Positions 8,620 through 15,454 of a stretch of 32,415 bases of DNA are shown piece after piece. The translations under genes were made by a program, and so were the position numbers. Source of the stretch: Candidatus Obscuribacterales bacterium (GTDB lineage: Bacteria; Cyanobacteriota; Vampirovibrionia; Obscuribacterales; Obscuribacteraceae); contig JAIELX010000055.1 in assembly GCA_019752635.1 (NCBI GenBank), forward strand, positions 1 through 32,415. Reading direction: 5' to 3'. The notes under the pieces are model-generated. The model was not told the DNA's origin. It searched no databases and worked only from the letters and a program-made list of their open reading frames with translations. Every line of letters begins with the position of its first letter. Position 1 is the first letter of the stretch.

Positions 8620-9027
8620 TTATCGCCAAATGCCGAAACGGTTGAGCAATCTGTTCAATCGACTATTGGGATTGTAGTTGTTGTATCCAAAGCCGTTGTT
8701 GAAGTTGTTGTAGTTGTAGGTATTGTAGGCATTGACCAGATTGGGATCGACATTAGCCGGCGGCGGTCCGTAGCCCTGCATGTATCGCTCGGTTGCTATT
8801 TTCTGCTCTTCGAGCTTAGCGCCAATGTCCTGTTGCTGGCGGAATGCCAATTCTTCTTGATACCTTTGATTGGCGGCACTGTTTTGCTGAAGTGCCTGCT
8901 GTTGCTGCTGTTGTTGTTGCATCATCAGCATTTGCTGGTAGTTCTGCGCTGGCGCCGGGACAGCAAACAGAGTTGTTATGGCGCCGCCGAGAAGAACTGC
9001 GGCAGTAATTGTTTTGATGTTTGTCAT
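8620..9027 (-). CDS. Secreted Gln-rich / Asn-Tyr-rich low-complexity protein
   Basis: A 135-residue protein of no family I know. Residues 1-27 form a signal peptide (charged start, hydrophobic core, AXA-type end at VPAPAQ), so export is likely. The mature part starts with a Gln-rich stretch that includes eight consecutive glutamines and continues as a Gln/Glu helix-prone segment to about residue 82. It ends in an Asn/Tyr/Phe-rich tail (NTYNYNNFNNGFGYNNY) and a short basic C-terminus (LNRLLNRFGIWR). The ATG at 9027 follows a strong ribosome-binding site, AGGAGAGG. Together these features make it a real gene despite its low complexity. The tail resembles prion-like or amyloid-prone sequences, and a surface, matrix or adhesive role is possible but unproven. 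A second secreted protein with a Gln-rich start lies at 20730-21962. Confidence 0.8.
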   Translation of the reverse strand: MTNIKTITAAVLLGGAITTLFAVPAPAQNYQQMLMMQQQQQQQQALQQNSAANQRYQEELAFRQQQDIGAKLEEQKIATERYMQGYGPPPANVDPNLVNAYNTYNYNNFNNGFGYNNYNPNSRLNRLLNRFGIWR

Positions 9028-9227
9028 TGGCGAGACCTCTCCTTTAATCGGTCTGAACCTTCTGACGCAAGCTCAAGCTCAATTGCACCCGCGGGCAACA
9101 TTAATCGTCGCTAATAAACCTGCAAGCCGGCGTGGGGGAGGGGGGGGGCAGCAAAATCAGACTTCCAAACTGCACCCGGCAAAAACGGCACTTCTGATTA
9201 TCAAGCGCGCTGTGCTTGTATTCCGCT

Positions 9228-10577
9228 CTACCGTTCGATGATTGAGGGCTCGAGAGTGCTTCCAGGCGCCGTCGGCGCTTTGGTCCCGGGGGTAGAACCC
9301 GGCAACGGGGCTCCGCCGACAGAGCGTTTTTCCGCTCCTGCCGCTGGAGCGCCTGGCGAGGTCGGGACCTTCTTGTCCAATCCACCGCCAAGCCCCTGCA
9401 CCGCGGCCGGTGCAGATGTAGTAGTAGTGGTGGTGGTAGTGGTCTTCGTGATAGTGGTGGTTGTAGTGGTACTGGTGCCGGCCGGAGAGCGCGCAGCCGG
9501 CGCTGAATTGACAGCTGGTTCCGCTTTACGCGCGGCAGGCTCCAAGCCATCTAGCTTGATCGGTCCGTGAATCTGCACATAAACAGAGGCTACAGGACCA
9601 TCCTCTTCGGTTTGTTCGTCCGCGACGACAGGCGAAGCCAATCGCTTCATCGCAAGAGCTTTCTGCCGGAAGGCTTCTTTCACGGACAGAAACGCTTCGA
9701 CGTCGATACCTACAGGGTCGGTATGATCGCCTTGCTGAGCATATTTGTGCGTTATCACATTGTCGGATGTGACATCAAAGCGCTCTTGCAGGTAGTGCAC
9801 CAGGCGCACCACGGCAGTTCTCTGCTCGGCGGGATAGGTTTGCCGTCCGGTGTGATTCATTTCAATGCCGATAGTATTGTCGTTGTTGATTCCCGGCAGC
9901 GTTTTGAAGATGTTTACGTGAACGGTAGCAAGTTCAGGATCGACCGCCTGGTAAATCGTACCGTCGCGATCAACTACGTACTGGGCGCCGGCATGGCGGC
10001 GTCCGCCTGAACTCCAGGCATTGATCACATTCTTGGCCGGAACAGGCGGACCGGTTTCGGTAGAATGCAGCACTATGTAGCGAACAGCTTCCCGTCGGCG
10101 AAAGATGCCACCGGATAACGGGTAATGTTTAAAAACTCCGGCGCGCACCATTTGTGATGGCGTCACATTTCCAGCGATGCCGCAGGCAAATGCATTCTGA
10201 ATTTTGTTGCTCTTTTCTTCGTCAAATGGTGTTCGATCAAATTCAGGAGCCTTCCACATGAAGAAATCGAGCGGGTACGCATACTTGGGTTTGGAGACTT
10301 TTGCGTGAGGCGCGTCGTGATGGTGATGCCGCCCATGCGCGCTCCCCCTGGCGCTGCTCCCTCCATGTGAATGCCGGGAGTGTTTTGATTTTGACGGCGT
10401 AGCTCGGCTGGGGCGACTGGATATGCGAGCCTCGGCGGAAGCACCGGATCCAACAGGCACCGCGAATAAGCCGGTGACCGGGACCAGCAATGCCAAAGCC
10501 ACAGTAACGAGCACTAGAGCCGAACTGACTCCGGCTCGTGAGCAACTTACTTTGATATTGGAGAACCAACGACGCAT
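9228..10577 (-). CDS. N-acetylmuramoyl-L-alanine amidase (Amidase_2 family)
   Basis: Zinc amidase that cleaves the MurNAc-L-Ala bond of peptidoglycan, acting outside the cytoplasm. With the ATG at 10577 (449 residues) a hydrophobic segment at about 18-42 forms a signal peptide or anchor. Residues about 65-92 are His-rich (GRHHHHD). The Amidase_2 domain spans about 163-300: YIVLHSTETG (His171), GAQYVVDRDGTIYQAV, IGIEMNHTG (Glu239), ITHKYAQQGDHTDP (His277, Asp287). The last three named residues and His171 match the zinc site and general acid/base of the T7 lysozyme/AmiD group. The C-terminal 120 residues are Pro/Ala-rich with a long Thr run near 370-390, probably a flexible wall-spanning tail. 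A GTG at 10589 is an alternative start; neither has a clear Shine-Dalgarno. A good promoter lies at 10628-10656. It could serve in wall turnover or scavenging. Confidence 0.9.
   Translation of the reverse strand: MRRWFSNIKVSCSRAGVSSALVLVTVALALLVPVTGLFAVPVGSGASAEARISSRPSRATPSKSKHSRHSHGGSSARGSAHGRHHHHDAPHAKVSKPKYAYPLDFFMWKAPEFDRTPFDEEKSNKIQNAFACGIAGNVTPSQMVRAGVFKHYPLSGGIFRRREAVRYIVLHSTETGPPVPAKNVINAWSSGGRRHAGAQYVVDRDGTIYQAVDPELATVHVNIFKTLPGINNDNTIGIEMNHTGRQTYPAEQRTAVVRLVHYLQERFDVTSDNVITHKYAQQGDHTDPVGIDVEAFLSVKEAFRQKALAMKRLASPVVADEQTEEDGPVASVYVQIHGPIKLDGLEPAARKAEPAVNSAPAARSPAGTSTTTTTTITKTTTTTTTTTSAPAAVQGLGGGLDKKVPTSPGAPAAGAEKRSVGGAPLPGSTPGTKAPTAPGSTLEPSIIER
9417..9478 (-). repeat. Threonine-codon tract in the amidase gene
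   Basis: Near-pure (GTA/GTG) triplets on the plus strand encode a run of Thr codons (ACC/ACT/ACA) on the minus strand, broken only by Ile, Lys and Ser. Because the repeat unit is a triplet, length changes by slippage would alter the tail without shifting the frame. Confidence 0.7.
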
Positions 10578-10627
10578 GTTTGCAGACACACCGAAACAAC
10601 GATCAAAACCCGGTTCAGCACGTATTG

Positions 10628-10656
10628 ATTATATGCGTACGGGTTAGGTGATGCAA
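10628..10656 (-). promoter_or_regulatory. Sigma-70-type promoter for the amidase
   Basis: On the minus strand a perfect TATAAT (10633 to 10628) stands 17 nt from TTGCAT (10656 to 10651), a partial match to TTGACA. Transcription would begin near 10621, about 45 nt before the ATG at 10577. The perfect -10 and ideal spacing support it; no other gene on this strand is close enough to use it. Confidence 0.55.
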
Positions 10657-10759
10657 ATCTCACGATCGCATATACCAGCACATGTCAACAGCCCCAAACC
10701 CGGGTCAGTAGCGGCTTTGCGCAGCACGGGCAGCCAAGAGGTTGCTAAGAATAAGTTTT

Positions 10760-11326
10760 TCAGGGCTTTGCCTGCATTATGCATTCGGCGGTTGGTGCGC
10801 CCTCAACACTGACTACCGCCACTTTGCTGAATCCGGCGCGCTCATAAGCGCGAATCGCCCCGACATTGTCAACAGCTGGTCCGACCACGCAACTTTCGGC
10901 ACGCATCAGGCCAAAAACCACATCCCTTAAAAACAAACGAACCAGGGCGGTGCCAATTCCTTTTCCAAGCAACGGCTGCTCGCCAATAAATACATCCAGC
11001 GATGCGACGCCGGTAAGGTCCGCCAGAGGCAGTTGTTTTGAATAGTCGGGAAAGTCCGCCAACCAGTAAGCCTGAATGTAAGCAATGGGCTGCTCGGCCT
11101 GGAACACGATAAAGCACCGCACGAGTGAGTCGTCGGACAGCCGGGGGAGGTATTTCGCAACCACGTGCTCAATAGTTCTTACGTCGCTCCCCCACCACTG
11201 CTGAACGTGAGCGGCTGTGAGCCAGGCCAGGAGCAACGAAAAGTGCGCCTCTTGCAAGGGGCGGAACGACAGGGGCGAAGCAATAGATGATGACATCGCT
11301 CTACTCAAGCGGGAACCGGCGTTCAT
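10760..11326 (-). CDS. GNAT acetyltransferase, AAC(6')-like
   Basis: A GCN5-related N-acetyltransferase of 188 residues. It starts with the fold's typical LSFRPLQEAHFSLLLAWL followed by HVQQWWG. It carries the acetyl-CoA loop LGKGIGTALVR (120-130) and ends with DNVGAIRAYERAGF (153-166), the conserved beta6-alpha region. This pattern (GxxSLDVFIGE...GKGIGT...NxxAIRAYEKxGF) resembles the aminoglycoside 6'-N-acetyltransferase AAC(6') and siderophore-type acetyltransferase branch. Its substrate cannot be told from sequence, and chromosomal members often act on unrelated amines. An in-frame ATG at 11296 (MSSSIASPLSF) is as likely a start as 11326; neither has a good ribosome-binding site. It stands alone, 180 nt from the amidase promoter. 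Calling it a resistance gene would go beyond the evidence. Confidence 0.85.
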   Translation of the reverse strand: MNAGSRLSRAMSSSIASPLSFRPLQEAHFSLLLAWLTAAHVQQWWGSDVRTIEHVVAKYLPRLSDDSLVRCFIVFQAEQPIAYIQAYWLADFPDYSKQLPLADLTGVASLDVFIGEQPLLGKGIGTALVRLFLRDVVFGLMRAESCVVGPAVDNVGAIRAYERAGFSKVAVVSVEGAPTAECIMQAKP

Positions 11327-11764
11327 GATAACAGGGCAAGAAATTGGAAAGAACTTTCCGGCGCCCGCAACATTTCAAACTCATCAGCGTCGCAGAGAGC
11401 TACAGCGACTTCAACAGCGAACTTGATTTGCCGTACAAATAGTTGGCGAACCAAACCATATCCCACATCTTATCGCGCTTACCATGGCTTCCCGCCCCAA
11501 CATTAGATACACTTAATCCGTTTTGGTTGAACTTTTTCTCCCTGTTTTACGTAATAGAGATAGTACGAGGGAGATGACTCAGAAAAGATGATTGCGGACA
11601 ACTGTCGATGGCACTTACCGAAAGCAGCGAATCTTCGACGCTGCTTCCTCGTTGAATCAGGTTTACTGCTCTCGACGTTGCCCGCAATCCAAAGACTTAC
11701 CTTGACACGCGCGGCACCACAAACAGTTGCGCCACAAACCGAACCACACTAAGGAGATCACAAC
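11327..11764. other. 438-nt non-coding interval between divergent genes
   Basis: No ORF with coding character is seen. The stretch separates the acetyltransferase (minus) from the Spy-like gene (plus) and must hold both start regions. A perfect TTGACA at 11702-11707 on the plus strand lacks a convincing -10 partner at the usual distance. TTGAAC at 11527-11532 with TAATAG at 11552-11557 is a poor, over-spaced candidate. The length leaves room for a long 5' leader or an unrecognised RNA. Confidence 0.5.
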
Positions 11765-12286
11765 ATGCGTCCATTGATGCTCATGGGAACCATGGCTGCT
11801 ATTGCCACCCTCACCACGTTCGTTCCCGTCACCGCAGCCGACGGTCCCGCCGGAGCTTCCGTGCCTGTCGGTCCGGGCGGACCGGCAATCAAAGCCTGCC
11901 CGGCAGGCTTTGGCGGTCATCGCGGCGGGTTTATGAAAGCCCTGAATCTAAGCGACGAACAGCTCGAAAAGTTGCACAACATTCGCGTCAAATCGAAAAC
12001 CGCAACTGCAGTAAAGCGAGCTGAACTGAGCGTGTTGACGACTCAACTGCGCGAAGCACTTTCAGCGGAGAATGTGGACAAGCAAGCAGCGTTCTCAATT
12101 CAATCAAAAATCAACGCACTGCGAGCCGACCTTTCGAACGCACGCTTGGCTTCGATGATTGAAAAGTCCGAAGTATTTACTGCGGAACAACGCAAAGAAA
12201 TTCGCCACAGAATGCTTCAGAAAGAAGGCTCCTTCGGTGGTGGTCGTGGAGGCCACGGGCACGGCGTTTTCCGTCAACACGGATAG
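11765..12286 (+). CDS. Spy/CpxP-like LTxxQ periplasmic protein
   Basis: A 173-residue exported protein. Residues 1-25 are a signal peptide ending near VTAADG. A Gly/Pro-rich linker follows, then a mostly helical charged region from 57 to 152. It carries two LTxxQ-type motifs, LNLSDEQLEKL (60-70) and VFTAEQRKEI (137-146), the mark of the Spy/CpxP/CnrX family of periplasmic chaperones and stress sensors. The tail is Gly/His-rich (GGGRGGHGHG), possibly metal-binding. The ATG at 11765 has a strong site AAGGAG 8 nt upstream, and an intrinsic terminator follows, so it is a single-gene unit. In other bacteria such proteins respond to envelope stress or metals through two-component systems. No such regulator is next to it, though the tandem kinase lies about 3 kb away. 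Confidence 0.85.
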   Translation: MRPLMLMGTMAAIATLTTFVPVTAADGPAGASVPVGPGGPAIKACPAGFGGHRGGFMKALNLSDEQLEKLHNIRVKSKTATAVKRAELSVLTTQLREALSAENVDKQAAFSIQSKINALRADLSNARLASMIEKSEVFTAEQRKEIRHRMLQKEGSFGGGRGGHGHGVFRQHG

Positions 12287-12312
12287 TTCGATTTTTCATC
12301 GCCCCTCGAATT

Positions 12313-12339
12313 GGCTCTCTCTTCGCAGAGAGCCTTTTT
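12313..12339 (+). terminator. Intrinsic terminator of the Spy-like gene
   Basis: GGCTCTCT (12313-12320) and AGAGAGCC (12327-12334) form a perfect 8-bp stem with a CTTCGC loop, followed by TTTTT. It lies 26 nt after the stop at 12286. On the minus strand there is no T-run, so it serves only plus-strand transcription. Confidence 0.92.
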
Positions 12340-12455
12340 GCGATGGGGCCTTTATTATCGACATGCTGATCGACGAGAATCTTAAAGGCAAAGACAACGT
12401 ATATTGGATTCCGCGCCAATCAAACGAAAGAACTGAAATTCCGCGGGTTGACTGA

Positions 12456-13604
12456 TCAGTCGATCCAACCACCGCCCAATACATAGGTATCAGTCGGATC
12501 GTAGATGCCGAGAACCTGTCCGGACGTAATAGCCGGTTGCGGTTGGGCAAATTCGACTCGCACTCGATTTCCTTCCAACGGATAAATCATGGCCGTTTCC
12601 ACAGGACTGTTGTACCGAATTTTGGCCTTGGCCTCGAAAGGTTCGGTCGGAGCGGTTTGCGTAAGCCAGTTAACTTCGGATGCAGTCAAATCACTACGCA
12701 GCAGGGCTGAAGGCGGTCCGACATAAACTATGCACATGTCGGGATCGATTGAAGTGACATAGAGTGGTTCCGAGTACGCCACACCAATTCCACGTCGTTG
12801 ACCGATGGTGAAATTGTGCGTACCTTGGTGCTCCCCCAACAAATCGCCGGTTTCAACGTGAATTATCGGGCCCGGACGCTCTTCGAGGAACTGACCGAGA
12901 TACTGTTGGGTGCTGGTTCCAATTGGAATGAAACACAAATCTTGCGACTCTTTGCGCTTGGCTGTGACGAGATTGGCGGACTCCGCAATTTCACGAATCT
13001 GATCTTTAGTGAAATCACCCAGCGGCAAAAGTGTTTTATCCAATTGCGCTCTTGTTAGTCCCCACAATACATAGGATTGATCTTTGCGAGAATCTTTTGA
13101 GCGAGCCAGGCGCGCAAAGCCTTCGCTGCGGTCGACCCGAGCATAGTGCCCCGTTGCGATATAGTCCGCGTCCAAATGCTTATCGGCATAGTTAAGCAAT
13201 GCCCCCCATTTGATGAGGGTGTTGCACATGCTGCAAGGCAGCGGCGTGCGAGCACGCTTGTAAGACTCTGAGAAGTTGTCGATTATTCGGGTGCGAAAGA
13301 GTTCACGCAGATCAACTGCGTGGTGCTCAACGTTCAATTGTTCGCATACGCGCGCAGCATCGATCATGCCGGTGTCGCAGCAACGGCTGCCGGACTTGAT
13401 CAACCAACCGGTTATGCCTACAACGTCATAGCCCTGTTGCTGCAATAGAAACGCAGTAGCACTACTGTCGACGCCACCGCTCATGCAAACGGCAACTCGA
13501 GTTTTTGTTTTGGGAGCCGGTTTGTGTTGCTTGGCAGCAGCAAGTGAACATTGAACTACTGCTTCAAGCTCTTGCGTACGGTCCTTGTCGTCGACTGCGC
13601 TCAT
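12456..13604 (-). CDS. mnmA: tRNA-specific 2-thiouridylase MnmA
   Basis: MnmA installs the 2-thio group on U34 of tRNA-Lys, -Glu and -Gln, using ATP and sulphur relayed from a cysteine desulphurase. With the start at 13604 (382 residues) the P-loop SGGVDSS is at 42-48. Cys127 lies in TPLPCSMCN and Cys224 in ESQDLCFIP; both match the two catalytic cysteines of the family. The central GTHNFTIGQRRGIGVAYSEPLYV and the C-terminal beta-barrel are present. I choose 13604 because GGAG lies 7 nt upstream. The frame is open to an ATG at 13640 without such a site. About 35 residues precede the usual family start, a small extension. It stands downstream of the TPR gene on the same strand, 183 nt away, probably with its own promoter. 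Confidence 0.95.
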   Translation of the reverse strand: MSAVDDKDRTQELEAVVQCSLAAAKQHKPAPKTKTRVAVCMSGGVDSSATAFLLQQQGYDVVGITGWLIKSGSRCCDTGMIDAARVCEQLNVEHHAVDLRELFRTRIIDNFSESYKRARTPLPCSMCNTLIKWGALLNYADKHLDADYIATGHYARVDRSEGFARLARSKDSRKDQSYVLWGLTRAQLDKTLLPLGDFTKDQIREIAESANLVTAKRKESQDLCFIPIGTSTQQYLGQFLEERPGPIIHVETGDLLGEHQGTHNFTIGQRRGIGVAYSEPLYVTSIDPDMCIVYVGPPSALLRSDLTASEVNWLTQTAPTEPFEAKAKIRYNSPVETAMIYPLEGNRVRVEFAQPQPAITSGQVLGIYDPTDTYVLGGGWID

Positions 13605-13787
13605 TGTTGTGCTCCAAAGTGGCACGAAGGTTGTCTGCACAAGCAGACAGTCGTATTCAATCTATCATTAAAGCGCCGCAGATGTCATCAGTTGGCATAC
13701 CAAGCTTTACAGGAATAACGTAAGAATAAGCCAACGAACGGTAAAGGAGCGTCAACCGGCCGCCAGCCGTGAATTCACTGAATGCGG

Positions 13788-15245
13788 CTACTTTAAGGCT
13801 GCCAGCCGCACTTTTGCAGTCGAGGCATTCAATCCCTGCGGCGATTGCTGCAGATAGCGCTGATATGATTCCTTTGCTTCACCCTTCTTGCCGAGCTTTT
13901 CGTACACTATACCCTTGTTGAAGTGCACCACCGGCAGTGTATCACCGGACTGCATCAGGGCTAGATTGTAGCGAGAGAGCGCTCCGTCGAGGTCCCCTCT
14001 GGTCTTCAACAAAATCCCCATGGCATTGTGTGCCAGAGCATGAGTCCCTTTAGCCTCGGCAATCGTTTGCTTGAAAGCCTTTTCCGCCAAGTTGTATTGA
14101 CCTTTGCTCATGTGCGCCATGCCCAGATTGTAAAAGACCTGGGGCATGCCGTGAGGCTGCACCTTTAGCGCCTCGACATAAGCTTCAAAAGCACCCTTCC
14201 AATTTCCGCGGCGCTCCCGAGTATAGCCAACATTGTTCCAGGCAATAGCCTGCATTTTGCCAGGACGCGCAGCGGCAGCTTCGAACTCTGTTTCTGCAGC
14301 TTGAAGTTTGCCAGGGCTTCCCAGATGCTCATAGCCCAAAGCCAGATCTTCATAGACATCCTTCGGAACAGCCAGCCCTTGAGCGCCGATGATGTCGTTC
14401 AGAGTCTGCTCCTTGTAGGAAGCGACAGTTTCGTACTTATAGGAGTTACGTAACGCGACAAGCGCGTCCGGAAATTCATGCTGCGCTTTGAGCACTCCGC
14501 CCAACTGATAAAGCGCATATGGATAATCGGGCTTGAGCGCTACGGCCGTTCGCAGTTCGCGCTCCGCCTTAGCTAATTGACCGTTATCCCTGTATAGGTG
14601 TCCAAGATTGGCATGCGCTTGCGCCATGTTTGGTGCCATCTGCAAGACCTTCTGATAGGCGGATGTCGCCCGATCGAGATCTTCCTGCTTCGCGCTGCCC
14701 TGCTCCGCTCTTGATTTGTCTCGATATACATTGGCCAAACTAAGAAGCAAGTCGGGAGAAACGGTATTACCCGCGGCAGCTTTCGCTCGAGTGAAATACT
14801 TGATTGCCTCGGGAAAGTCGCCCTGCAAATACTGATTGTTAGCCAGGTTGTACAAGCTTTCATAGTGTTCGGGGCTGAGCGCCAGAGCCTTCTCATAGTT
14901 TTGATTCGACGCGGTCAAATCCCCCTCGTTCTTCAAACATAGTCCGATACCGTTGTAAGCATCGGGACAGCGAGCTTCCAAAGCGACAGCGCGCTCAAAG
15001 GAGCGCCGCGCCGCCATGTACTTTCCATCACCGTAAAGTTGCCACCCCTCTGCAAGTACAGCGTTGACTTCGGCTCCATAATTTTCTGCCAATGTGCTGC
15101 CCGCGGAGGAAAGCAATACGAAACCGACTACCGCCGTCGGCAAAGCGAAGCGCCACAGTAGCGATCCTTGAGCGCGACTACGCTTAGAAGCTGAACCCGG
15201 AATGAAAAGGAGTAGAGATCTCACGGTGCCGCCGGTCAGAGTCAT
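13788..15245 (-). CDS. TPR-repeat protein with N-terminal membrane anchor
   Basis: A 485-residue protein with a single hydrophobic segment near the N-terminus (WRFALPTAVVGFVLLSSAG, about 32-50) ending in an AXA-like stretch, so it is membrane-anchored or exported. The rest is a long run of tetratricopeptide repeats, seen in phrases such as AYNGIGLCLKNEGDLTAS, AHANLGHLYRDNGQLAKAE and AWNNVGYTRERRGNWKGAF. I count roughly ten repeats, with a break near the middle (SYKEQTLNDIIGAQGL). TPR arrays bind proteins, but the partner cannot be named. The start is uncertain. The ATG at 15245 gives a sensible signal region, while an upstream ATG at 15341 would add a Pro/Ala-rich stretch that overlaps the likely divergent promoter shared with mfd. 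Neither has a clear ribosome-binding site. Confidence 0.85.
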   Translation of the reverse strand: MTLTGGTVRSLLLFIPGSASKRSRAQGSLLWRFALPTAVVGFVLLSSAGSTLAENYGAEVNAVLAEGWQLYGDGKYMAARRSFERAVALEARCPDAYNGIGLCLKNEGDLTASNQNYEKALALSPEHYESLYNLANNQYLQGDFPEAIKYFTRAKAAAGNTVSPDLLLSLANVYRDKSRAEQGSAKQEDLDRATSAYQKVLQMAPNMAQAHANLGHLYRDNGQLAKAERELRTAVALKPDYPYALYQLGGVLKAQHEFPDALVALRNSYKYETVASYKEQTLNDIIGAQGLAVPKDVYEDLALGYEHLGSPGKLQAAETEFEAAAARPGKMQAIAWNNVGYTRERRGNWKGAFEAYVEALKVQPHGMPQVFYNLGMAHMSKGQYNLAEKAFKQTIAEAKGTHALAHNAMGILLKTRGDLDGALSRYNLALMQSGDTLPVVHFNKGIVYEKLGKKGEAKESYQRYLQQSPQGLNASTAKVRLAALK

Positions 15246-15402
15246 GAACCAATGTAAATCTAATAATACCAGAGCCTCGAACAACCCGGGTTGCGCAGGC
15301 TCAGTCGGCGCGGTACCCGGCGCGGCGCGCAGCGTTCGCATAGACGCATCTATGAACTTCGCTCACGTACCGGGGGGCGCAGCGTGTTAGGATATAAAAT
15401 CG

Positions 15403-15420
15403 GCCTTTCAAAGGCTTTTT
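15403..15420 (+). promoter_or_regulatory. Small hairpin with T-run in the mfd leader region
   Basis: GCCTT (15403-15407) and AAGGC (15411-15415) form a short stem with a TCA loop, followed by TTTTT from 15416. TATAAA at 15393-15398 lies just upstream and resembles a -10 box, but no matching -35 is clear. The element sits 35 nt before the mfd start. It may be a weak terminator or attenuator, or chance. Confidence 0.3.
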
Positions 15421-15454
15421 ATTTCTGGCCGCAATCGACTAACGCCACTCACGT

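Noticed and set aside
8889..8925. Possible CRISPR-like or tandem DNA repeat (CTG/TTG triplets)
   Set aside because: It is the codon run for the polyglutamine stretch of a secreted protein, with no spacers.
9238..9570. 110-residue plus-strand frame with a Val run opposite the amidase tail
   Set aside because: The Val run is the complement of the Thr tract; no start signals.
10760..11326. Aminoglycoside resistance gene
   Set aside because: Resembles the AAC(6') branch of GNAT enzymes, but the substrate cannot be read from sequence and there is no mobile context.
12450..12461. GACTGATCAGTC palindrome at the mnmA stop
   Set aside because: A 12-nt palindrome overlapping the gene end, with no T-run and no regulatory context; probably chance.
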